DNA from: Massilia violaceinigra
GTDB lineage: Bacteria; Pseudomonadota; Gammaproteobacteria; Burkholderiales; Burkholderiaceae_D
NCBI RefSeq assembly: GCF_002752675.1
Contig: NZ_CP024608.1
Coordinates: 4,216,001 to 4,280,000 of the forward strand
DNA: 64,000 nucleotides
Reading direction: 5' to 3'
Numbering within the stretch: the first letter of the stretch is position 1; every line of letters begins with the position of its first letter. Of this stretch, positions 1 to 6,140 are shown piece after piece. A program made the position numbers and the translations under genes. The notes beneath the pieces are model-generated. The model searched no databases, was not told the DNA's origin, and worked only from the letters and a program-made list of their open reading frames with translations.

Positions 1-2
1 TC

Positions 3-440
3 ACCGACTGGTTCGACGGCTTCCTGGCGCGGCGCTGGAACCAGACCTCCGCCTTCGGCGCCTTTCTCGATCCGGTGGCCGACAAATTGATGGTGGCCGG
101 CGCGCTGCTGGTGCTGGTGCACCTGGACCGGGTCGAACACTTCATCGCCTTCATCATCATCGGCCGCGAGATCGCCATTTCCGCGCTGCGCGAATGGATG
201 GCGCAGATCGGCGCATCGCGTTCGGTGGCGGTCAGCTCGATCGGCAAGATCAAGACCGCCGCGCAGATGACCGCCATTCCGCTGCTGCTGTGGCACGACA
301 TGCTGTTCCGCGTCGTCGACACCCAGCGCCTGGGCGAATACCTGATGTACCTGGCCGCCGTGCTGACCGTCTGGTCGATGTTCTACTACATGCGCCTGGC
401 CTGGCCCCTGATCAAGGAAAAGGGCGGCATGATGGATTGA
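3..440 (+). CDS. pgsA: CDP-diacylglycerol--glycerol-3-phosphate 3-phosphatidyltransferase, 3' part
   Basis: This is the C-terminal part of phosphatidylglycerophosphate synthase, an inner-membrane enzyme that makes PGP from CDP-diacylglycerol and glycerol-3-phosphate for phosphatidylglycerol and cardiolipin synthesis. The gene enters from the left edge, so no start is visible. The first residues read [12 protein letters not shown] and then [11 protein letters not shown]. Together they form the second half of the CDP-alcohol phosphotransferase signature (DG..AR........G...D...D). Hydrophobic membrane segments follow. The reading frame closes normally with TGA about 24 bp before a tRNA promoter. 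A pgsA-tRNA neighbourhood is common in proteobacterial chromosomes, which marks this side as core genome rather than island. Family assignment is confident; only the length is unknown. Confidence 0.93.
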   Translation, partial: TDWFDGFLARRWNQTSAFGAFLDPVADKLMVAGALLVLVHLDRVEHFIAFIIIGREIAISALREWMAQIGASRSVAVSSIGKIKTAAQMTAIPLLLWHDMLFRVVDTQRLGEYLMYLAAVLTVWSMFYYMRLAWPLIKEKGGMMD

Positions 441-463
441 TGGAAGTAATGGCCTGTCGAACC

Positions 464-491
464 TTGACAGGCTGTCCAGATCATCTATAAT
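464..491 (+). promoter_or_regulatory. Sigma-70 promoter of the tRNA-Gly array
   Basis: A perfect -35 box TTGACA (464-469) and a perfect -10 box TATAAT (486-491) are separated by 16 bp, about 40 bp upstream of the first tRNA-Gly. A double consensus match is typical of strong stable-RNA promoters. Between it and the tRNA lies a short tandem repeat of a GATGTTGTAAC-like unit. Confidence 0.85.
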
Positions 492-532
492 GCCGCCCTG
501 TTGTGACGATGTTGTAACGATGTTGTAACCAA

Positions 533-608
533 GCGGGAGTAGCTCAGTTGGTAGAGCGCAACCTTGCCAAGGTTGAGGTCGAGAGTTCGAGACTCTTCTC
601 CCGCTCCA
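533..608 (+). tRNA. tRNA-Gly(GCC), copy 1
   Basis: A 76-nt cloverleaf: acceptor GCGGGAG pairs with CTCCCGC. The anticodon stem CAACC/GGTTG encloses loop TTGCCAA with anticodon GCC at 566-568. The T-loop is TTCGAGA, and CCA is encoded at 606-608. It is first of four identical copies downstream of the consensus promoter. Confidence 0.97.
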
Positions 609-685
609 GATACTTGGAGAAAACGTCGTCAGGTTATCCTTGAAATGTTGCTTGGTTTCTGCGATAATCATGGTCTTGAAAAAAT

Positions 686-761
686 GCGGGAGTAGCTCAG
701 TTGGTAGAGCGCAACCTTGCCAAGGTTGAGGTCGAGAGTTCGAGACTCTTCTCCCGCTCCA
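686..761 (+). tRNA. tRNA-Gly(GCC), copy 2
   Basis: Identical over 76 nt to the first copy, including the encoded CCA, and separated from it by a 77-bp spacer. No separate promoter is evident, so it is probably co-transcribed and processed from one precursor. Confidence 0.97.
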
Positions 762-814
762 GTTTCTGGATCTGGCTTTAAGTGGCGGTAAGTAGTAGAA
801 TGCAGGACTCCAAT

Positions 815-890
815 GCGGGAGTAGCTCAGTTGGTAGAGCGCAACCTTGCCAAGGTTGAGGTCGAGAGTTCGAGACTCTTCTCCCGCTCCA
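815..890 (+). tRNA. tRNA-Gly(GCC), copy 3
   Basis: Identical to the other copies. The 53-bp spacer before it and the 47-bp spacer after it resemble one another (both contain AGTA-rich stretches and end in CTCCAAT), which suggests tandem duplication of a tRNA-plus-spacer unit. Confidence 0.97.
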
Positions 891-937
891 GTTGTTGTGG
901 ATCCGGTTGTAGTAAATAGTAAGATGAAAGCTCCAAT

Positions 938-1013
938 GCGGGAGTAGCTCAGTTGGTAGAGCGCAACCTTGCCAAGGTTGAGGTCGAGAGTTCGAGACTC
1001 TTCTCCCGCTCCA
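938..1013 (+). tRNA. tRNA-Gly(GCC), copy 4
   Basis: Last of the four identical copies, followed 11 bp later by a hairpin terminator. A minus-strand open frame across the array is only the reverse translation of these repeats and is not a gene. Confidence 0.97.
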
Positions 1014-1024
1014 GAATTCGAAAG

Positions 1025-1046
1025 GGAAGCATCGCTTCCTTTTTTT
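1025..1046 (+). terminator. Rho-independent terminator after the tRNA-Gly array
   Basis: The stem GGAAGC / GCTTCC has an ATC loop and is followed directly by seven T residues (1040-1046). It lies between tRNA-Gly copy 4 and tRNA-Cys, so tRNA-Cys depends on read-through or its own promoter. Confidence 0.85.
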
Positions 1047-1079
1047 GTAACCCTCCCGGGGGTTGCGCAGCAAGTCTCT

Positions 1080-1153
1080 GGCGAGGTAGCAAAGAGGTTA
1101 TGCAGCGGCCTGCAAAGCCGTTTAGACGGGTTCGATTCCCGTCCTCGCCTCCA
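1080..1153 (+). tRNA. tRNA-Cys(GCA), integration target
   Basis: A 74-nt cloverleaf: acceptor GGCGAGG pairs with CCTCGCC. Anticodon loop CTGCAAA carries anticodon GCA at 1112-1114. The T-arm has the GGTTCGATTCC consensus, and CCA is encoded at 1151-1153. The gene is complete, but its 3' half (from 1106) is repeated at 50980, so this copy was reconstituted at the left junction of an integrated island. Its original downstream terminator now lies at the right junction. Confidence 0.96.
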
Positions 1154-1163
1154 GAAAATCAAG
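1106..1163 (+). repeat. attL: 58-bp direct repeat in the 3' half of tRNA-Cys
   Basis: 58 bp from the anticodon stem through the CCA end and 10 bp beyond are identical to 50980-51037. Upstream of it the sequences differ (the tRNA 5' half is present only here). A tRNA 3'-end duplication with an integrase gene immediately inside is the classic product of tyrosine-recombinase integration. Confidence 0.92.
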
Positions 1164-1196
1164 GACTTAGTGGATGTTTCGCTAGTTCGAGCAAGC

Positions 1197-1223
1197 GTCG
1201 ACCTCTTGAAAAAAGAGGTCGAC
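1197..1223. repeat. Perfect 11-bp hairpin at the left junction
   Basis: GTCGACCTCTT, loop GAAAA, then AAGAGGTCGAC. It begins 34 bp after the 58-bp repeat. A different hairpin occupies nearly the same offset after attR (51074-51096). There is no T tract. It may be an integrase arm or structural element, or a relic of a donor tRNA-Cys flank. Confidence 0.7.
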
Positions 1224-1231
1224 CACACTTC

Positions 1232-1246
1232 AAAACGGCCTGCAAA
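1232..1246. repeat. Att-like 15-mer near the left end
   Basis: The 15-mer AAAACGGCCTGCAAA is shared with 50812-50826 near the right end. Its CGGCCTGCAAA part is also the start of the attachment core at 1106 and 50980. A second partial copy overlaps it at 1244-1255. It could be an accessory recombination site or part of a decayed terminator; function is unproven. Confidence 0.6.
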
Positions 1247-1296
1247 CGGCCTGCATTCCCTTGACACCCTGACCGACCATGCGCCCAAATGCGTGC

Positions 1297-2296
1297 ATGG
1301 CTACGATCAAAGTCCTGGGGAGTGGGGCGTTCCAGATCCGTGTCGTCAACAAACTCCTTCCCAAACCGTTCTATGCGACCTTCGATACAAGGGAGCAGGC
1401 TGTTGCGTTCAGCGACCATTTGACGTCGCTTCTCGCGCAAGGGATCGTGCCCGCCACGCTGGCGCAAGATAAAGGCGTCGCGCGCACGCCTTGGACTGTT
1501 CAGCGATGCATCGCCGAGTACCTGCGTAGCGAGTCGGTCCCGGTCTCAGACGAGAAGCTTCTCGAGACCGTCAGGAGCCGCGTCGCCGATATCAACACCA
1601 ACGACTTGTACTACGACTGGGCTGATGCGTGGGTCCGCGGCATGAAGCAAGTCGACAACCTGTCTCCGAGCACGATCGGGCACCGCCACGGCGCGCTTGC
1701 CAGGTGCCTCGACTGGGTATGCCGGCGACATCCACAGATCCTCCCGGCCACCCCTCCTACGGCTCCTGAAGCATGGCTTCGCGACATATACCAAGGAAGA
1801 CGAAAAGCTTGCCGTGGCCAATGGGGGCAAAGCGAAGACCGACGTCGAACGCGACCGGCGTCTGGATGAAGATGAAGAGGAGCGCATTCTCGCCTGTCTG
1901 GTGGCGATGCCGGAGGCGCGCGCGTTCTTCGTGCTCGCGCTCGAAACAGCGATGCGGATGCGCGAGTGTTATACGCTGGAGCTCGAACAAGTCGGTCTTG
2001 CCAAAAAAACGATCCACCTCGACCGCAGCAAGAACGGCGATGGCCGCGAAGTGCCACTGTCGTCGACAATCGGGAAGCTCCTTGGTGAATATATCAAAGT
2101 ACATGCTGACGATATCAAGGCCCGGGGAGGGCGGCTATTCTCGTTCTGGGAGGGAGATCGATCGGTGCGGGCGCTCGATGCCGCCACCGTCGACGTTTCC
2201 TTGATGTTCAAGGACATCTTCGCGTCGGCCGCGGTGAAGGACTTCTACCAGAGCCATGGCGATTCACCCATCCAAGGTCCTACGACGCATAGCTAA
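1297..2296 (+). pseudogene. Tyrosine recombinase (phage-type integrase), frameshifted and C-terminally truncated
   Basis: The N-terminal part (from ATG 1297) reads as the arm and core-binding domains of a tyrosine-recombinase integrase. Near 1745-1790 the frame jumps, and the rest continues one frame away. That part holds the box I region ALETAMRMREC.TLE with its candidate catalytic Arg. The protein then ends after a short unrelated tail at 2296. The expected C-terminal HxxR and catalytic Tyr region is missing. So there are at least two lesions, and it cannot encode a working recombinase unless the sequence is in error. Its position just inside attL, pointing into the island, fits the enzyme that inserted the element at tRNA-Cys. 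Confidence 0.85.
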
Positions 2297-2872
2297 AGAG
2301 GCAACGGAAGGATATGCCAAAGAATTTCCATTCATTCTTTGAAGCTTTCGCAACCGATTGTGCTTACACCAAATTTTGTGATGCCACCTTTGCAAGCAAA
2401 ATTTGTTCACACTTTTACTTCGCATTTTTCACAAATTTTCCTCGATTGAGGATTGAGGAAACTTGCTGCCACGTTTGCATTATGATATACTAGCTTAAAA
2501 TTCAATCTTGGTTCTAAATTAAGTACAGGCTTGCGAGAGTCCTATGCTTTCCTCAGGCTTTTGCACCGGCGAATTATGATCGAATACATAGAGATTACGA
2601 AAGTTGTCGGATATGCCGCACCCTACAGCGGGATGCTACGTCGTTGGCGGCGCCGTGACAAGCCAGTGATCGCTCAAGCGGCTGGAGTGGCTATTCTCGG
2701 TGCAGGCTAGCGGAGTATATGCGCTGCGCAATTTCGAATCCCTTCGTGAAATTGGGCATGCCTAAGATGGTGGCGTGTGCTTGGAGTCCGTTCTGCACAA
2801 GGACAGTTCGATCCAACCTTGCGCTATCCAACAGATCACTTTAAAGACCACAATAGAAAGTATTAAGCAACT
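2297..2872. other. AT-rich leader and regulatory region of the biosynthetic operon
   Basis: 576 bp without a convincing gene, clearly more AT-rich than its surroundings from about 2320 to 2530. It contains a good sigma-70 promoter (2463-2491) and, about 90 bp upstream of that, a 9-bp inverted repeat CAAATTTTG (2370-2378) / CAAAATTTG (2397-2405). Downstream is a roughly 375-nt untranslated leader. A 44-codon frame at 2576-2710 has no good ribosome binding site and no recognisable product. This is the only obvious regulatory region before the cluster. Confidence 0.6.
2463..2491 (+). promoter_or_regulatory. Putative sigma-70 promoter of the NRPS-PKS operon
   Basis: TTGCTG (2463-2468), a 17-bp spacer, then TATACT (2486-2491), in the right direction and position to drive the genes from 2873. 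This is the best match in the AT-rich leader. Start of transcription would be near 2498, giving a long 5' leader. Confidence 0.55.
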
Positions 2873-3124
2873 ATGGACGTGTTTGCTCGTAAGACATTGG
2901 TGTCTGAATATCTATGCAAGGCTGCTGGCCAGCAAAATCTGAATGAGACAGTTGATATTTTTGAGGCCGGTCTGGTCAATTCTCTGGCGACTATCCAGCT
3001 GATCGCCTTTCTTGAGAAGAACTTCAAGATCAAGGTCGGGCTCGACGATCTGGATCGGGCCAACTTCAATAGCATTCAGGCCGTATGTGACTTTCTGGAT
3101 AGGAAGGTCGCTGTAAGTGCTTAA
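2873..3124 (+). CDS. Discrete acyl carrier protein (aminomalonyl-ACP type)
   Basis: An 83-residue free-standing carrier protein. The phosphopantetheine site is the Ser in GLVNSLATIQL (about residues 33-43). This GLVNS form, rather than the common GxDS, is typical of the discrete carriers that make unusual extender units: FkbJ, ZmaH and ClbE. Its next neighbours are an acyl-CoA dehydrogenase-like oxidase and a Ser-activating adenylation protein. I therefore infer that it carries Ser, which is oxidised in two steps to aminomalonyl-ACP and then offered to a PKS by a trans-acting AT. The next gene overlaps its end, so the two are translationally coupled. A phosphopantetheinyl transferase must come from outside the window. 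Confidence 0.85.
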   Translation: MDVFARKTLVSEYLCKAAGQQNLNETVDIFEAGLVNSLATIQLIAFLEKNFKIKVGLDDLDRANFNSIQAVCDFLDRKVAVSA

Positions 3125-4253
3125 TCGTTTTCTGTCCCCCTTACAAAACGAGCGCTTCCAGGCGTTTGAGCAATTTGCCACCACCGAGGTCACTCCATAT
3201 GCCGATGAATGGGACCTGCAGGAGGCCACGCCGCTTCCGATTGTACGCAAGCTGGCCCATAGTGGCTGGCTAGGTGGGCTGGCAAACCAAGACAGTGGCG
3301 GCCTAGGTTTTGATGCCACGACCTTCGGCCTTTTGAATTTGGCGATCGGCGCCGGCAGTGGATCATTGACCGGCCTGCTCAATGTTCATTCAATGGTGTT
3401 GAAAACCATTGAGGACTGGGGCACTCCCGATCAGAAGCAGCGTTTTCTGGCTCCACTGGTATGTGGAGACATCATCGGTGCCTTTGCGCAGACCGAAGTG
3501 TCTGCTGGAGGAGACTCGAAGAACCTGTCGACCAGGTTTGAAGAACATGGCGATGAACTAAGTGTCACGGGGCAAAAAACATGGATCACTTTCGCGCAGA
3601 TTGCTGACTTGTTTTTGGTGTTCGGCAAGTTGCACGGTCTGGATACCGCCGTGCTGATCCCAAGGGATATACCGGGTTTCACCATCACGCCCAAGAAGAA
3701 TATGCTTGGCTTTAAGAGCGCCTACCTTGGGGTGCTCGACTTTGCCGATTGTCGTATCCCCAAGGCGAACATCGTCGCTAAGCCCGGATTTGGACAAAGC
3801 CTGGTGTCGACCGGCGCACTGGACTATGGTCGCATTAGCGTAGCCTGGGCTGCGCTCGGCATCCAGCAGGCGGCCCTTGCAGCATCAGCCCGCAGAGCAA
3901 ATTCCCGTTCGACTTTTGGCACCTTGCTGGCAGATCAGGGAATAGTTCGTGCCTATCTTGCCGAGATGTCCGGGAATTTGCTGGCATCGCAGCTGGTTTG
4001 TCTGTCAGCAACTATGGCTAAGGAAAGCAAGGAAGAAGATGCTCTAGAACAGATCCTCCAGGCTAAGTTGTTTGCTTCCCAGCATGCTGGGGATGCGGCA
4101 GCAAAGGCCGTGCAGATCCACGGCGGACATGGCTGCGACGAGGCGAATGGTGTCAGCCGGTTGTATCGGGATGCAAAGATTCTGCAAGTGGTAGAAGGCA
4201 GCAACGAACTGCAGAAAATGCTGATCGGTCGAGCCGTATGTGAGCGCTACTAA
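3117..4253 (+). CDS. Acyl-CoA dehydrogenase-like oxidase of extender-unit synthesis
   Basis: A 378-residue flavoprotein of the acyl-CoA dehydrogenase superfamily. The FAD/substrate segment GAFAQTEVSAGGDSK and the later WITF fit the middle domain. The C-terminal half has QIHGGHGC and VEGSNELQ, the latter at the usual site of the catalytic Glu. It starts at GTG 3117, inside the ACP gene (8-nt overlap). In the FkbI/ZmaI/ClbF group these enzymes oxidise the acyl-ACP intermediate during methoxy- or aminomalonyl-ACP formation. With the Ser code next door, aminomalonyl is the likely outcome here. The partner dehydrogenase lies 41 kb away at 45194. Confidence 0.85.
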   Translation: MLNRFLSPLQNERFQAFEQFATTEVTPYADEWDLQEATPLPIVRKLAHSGWLGGLANQDSGGLGFDATTFGLLNLAIGAGSGSLTGLLNVHSMVLKTIEDWGTPDQKQRFLAPLVCGDIIGAFAQTEVSAGGDSKNLSTRFEEHGDELSVTGQKTWITFAQIADLFLVFGKLHGLDTAVLIPRDIPGFTITPKKNMLGFKSAYLGVLDFADCRIPKANIVAKPGFGQSLVSTGALDYGRISVAWAALGIQQAALAASARRANSRSTFGTLLADQGIVRAYLAEMSGNLLASQLVCLSATMAKESKEEDALEQILQAKLFASQHAGDAAAKAVQIHGGHGCDEANGVSRLYRDAKILQVVEGSNELQKMLIGRAVCERY

Positions 4254-4550
4254 TGCAGCACCGGAATCATCATTTCAAAAGTGTTTTTTCCAATCATTGC
4301 CCACATCTTGGGGCGCACCTCCCGCCCGGTCGCGCTGTTAGTGCTGGGCGTGGATGTCATCGCCATGCCGGACGTGGCTACGCCTGAGACGCTCAATACG
4401 CTCCCAGACTGCTGCGTACGTAGGTAATCGCCGGTAGGACACGGTCCTTTCGAGGGGCGTCGACTTGGCGCGATGTCGTGCCAGGGCGGAGGCTTGCCTG
4501 CCGTTTTCTCGCTATGCCAAATGCGGCGCCACTGCGGGGAACAATAAAGC
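4254..4550. other. Intergenic gap inside the operon
   Basis: Roughly 300 bp between the oxidase and the adenylation gene, high GC, with no open frame that resembles a known protein on either strand. It breaks an otherwise tightly packed operon and may be a deletion scar of a former gene. I see no clear promoter or terminator in it. Confidence 0.45.
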
Positions 4551-4574
4551 TTGAACGAAGAGGACTGTAACGTC

Positions 4575-6137
4575 ATGAGAATCAGCTCACCCATCATTAC
4601 CGAATATTTCGAACGCACGGCTAAAGACAACCCAAATCCCGCGATACGTTGGGGCAAGGGGAATATCCTGTCGTGGCAGGCGCTATATACCAAAGCCCGA
4701 CATCTTGCCCAGTACCTGGTGCATGAGCGTGATATCAGCCCTGGAGAATGTGTCGCTATTTGCATGGAGCGCAGCCCGGAGTTCCTCGTTGCCGCTTATG
4801 CCGTGTTGCTGGCTGGAGGTGTCTATTTTCCGGTCGATGCGAAAACGCCGGTGGCTCGCCTGGCTTCAATGCTGACAACGGCACGCTGCCGTCTTGCTTT
4901 CTGTAGCGAAGCACAGACAGGCACGCTACTGAAGGCGGGGATGGGCCTTGAATTGATTTTGCAGGAACAGCTCCACGAGATCGAGCGTTTGCATTCCGAT
5001 GGCGCCACGGCTGAGTCGCTGCCCCCGGTTGTAGCAGCCGATCCAGCCTATCTGATTTTTACTTCTGGCAGCACGGGAGCTCCTAAGGGTGTGTTGGTCA
5101 ACCACGGCGCCTTCATCAACCGGCTAGCCTGGCACCAGGCCCATAGTGCAATGACCGCGGTTGACATCATCTTGCAGAGAACGGCGCTGACATTCGATGT
5201 GTCGCTGTGGGAGCTTTTTCTGCCGACGCTCAACGGCGGTAGCCACTACCTCCTGCAGCCGCGGTTTGAGTCCTTTCCGAAAGCCGTTGCGGCTGCACTG
5301 GAGAGTGAAGGAATCACCCTAGTTCACTTCGTGCCCAGCCTGCTCAAACCGGTATTGCAGGAACTGCACAGTATCCCGTCATCCTCCCTGGCAGCCTTGC
5401 GCAAGGTTTATGTCAGCGGCGAGTCCCTGTCGGCCAGCCTGGTGCAGCAGTTCCAGCAGCAATTCGGCATGCGGTGCCTACTGACGAATCTATACGGCCC
5501 GACTGAAGCGGCCATCGACGTCAGCTACTACGACTGCCTCGAGCCAGCGCCAGCAGCTATTCCTATCGGTCAACCGCTGACCGGTTGCGATCTGTATATC
5601 GTCGATCCCGAGACCCGCACGCTGAAAGACGAGGGCGCGATCGGCGAGATCGCCATCGGCGGGATCTGTCTAGCCGAAGGCTACTACAACCGGCCCGACC
5701 TCACTGGCGAGGCATTCATCGTTCATCCCCAACTTGGCGAGCGCATCTATTTGACGGGTGATCTGGGCTGGTACCAGGAGGGGCGCGGGTTCTTCTGCCA
5801 AGGCCGCAAGGATACGCAAGTGAAGCTGCGCGGGCTGCGCATTGAGCTGGGCGAGATCGAGCATCATCTACTTAGCCACCCGGCCGTTACCGAAGCGGTA
5901 GCCTGTGTGGTCGAGGACGACGCGGCCGAGCAGTGGCTGGTTGCGGCCATCGTGGGTAGCGCGCCACTCGATCCGCAGGCGCTGCGGCAGTACCTGGCAG
6001 CCCAAATGCCGGTCTATATGCTGCCGGCGCGCTACTGGCAAACCGGGCAGCTACCAAGAAGCAGCTCAGGCAAGCTCGACCGCAAGACCATCGCCGCGAC
6101 CATGCGGGCGCAGTTCTTTTCCGAGATGGTGGCGTGA
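4575..6137 (+). CDS. Free-standing adenylation protein, predicted L-Ser specific
   Basis: A single NRPS adenylation domain of 520 residues without its own carrier domain. The P-loop FTSGSTGAPKG (about residue 161), YGPTEAA, TGDLG and the C-terminal SGKLDRK (catalytic Lys) are intact. Reading the ten pocket positions gives D-V-W-H-Y-S-L-I-D-K, close to the known Ser codes (DVWH.SL.DK). A lone Ser adenylation protein next to a discrete ACP and an oxidase is the ZmaJ arrangement: it would load Ser onto the ACP at 2873 for oxidation to aminomalonyl-ACP. ATG 4575 follows AGAGGA; an in-frame TTG at 4551 is an alternative start. The next gene begins 3 bp after the stop. Confidence 0.88.
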   Translation: MRISSPIITEYFERTAKDNPNPAIRWGKGNILSWQALYTKARHLAQYLVHERDISPGECVAICMERSPEFLVAAYAVLLAGGVYFPVDAKTPVARLASMLTTARCRLAFCSEAQTGTLLKAGMGLELILQEQLHEIERLHSDGATAESLPPVVAADPAYLIFTSGSTGAPKGVLVNHGAFINRLAWHQAHSAMTAVDIILQRTALTFDVSLWELFLPTLNGGSHYLLQPRFESFPKAVAAALESEGITLVHFVPSLLKPVLQELHSIPSSSLAALRKVYVSGESLSASLVQQFQQQFGMRCLLTNLYGPTEAAIDVSYYDCLEPAPAAIPIGQPLTGCDLYIVDPETRTLKDEGAIGEIAIGGICLAEGYYNRPDLTGEAFIVHPQLGERIYLTGDLGWYQEGRGFFCQGRKDTQVKLRGLRIELGEIEHHLLSHPAVTEAVACVVEDDAAEQWLVAAIVGSAPLDPQALRQYLAAQMPVYMLPARYWQTGQLPRSSSGKLDRKTIAATMRAQFFSEMVA

Positions 6138-6140
6138 CCG

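Noticed and set aside
668..1288. A 206-codon minus-strand open frame with a repeated GAGEESRTLDLNLGKVALY motif
   Set aside because: It is the reverse translation of the repeated tRNA-Gly genes and the tRNA-Cys region, a known annotation artefact.
2576..2710. A 44-codon plus-strand frame starting MIEYIEITKV in the operon leader
   Set aside because: No ribosome binding site, no recognised family, and nothing else supports translation; kept only as a note on the leader.
4254..4550. A minus-strand frame of 171 codons reaching into the adenylation gene
   Set aside because: Over half of it is antisense to the adenylation gene, and its remainder matches nothing I recognise.
2873..6137. Methoxymalonyl- or hydroxymalonyl-ACP synthesis
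   Set aside because: No FkbH-type glyceryl-loading protein and no O-methyltransferase are present, whereas a Ser-coded adenylation protein is.
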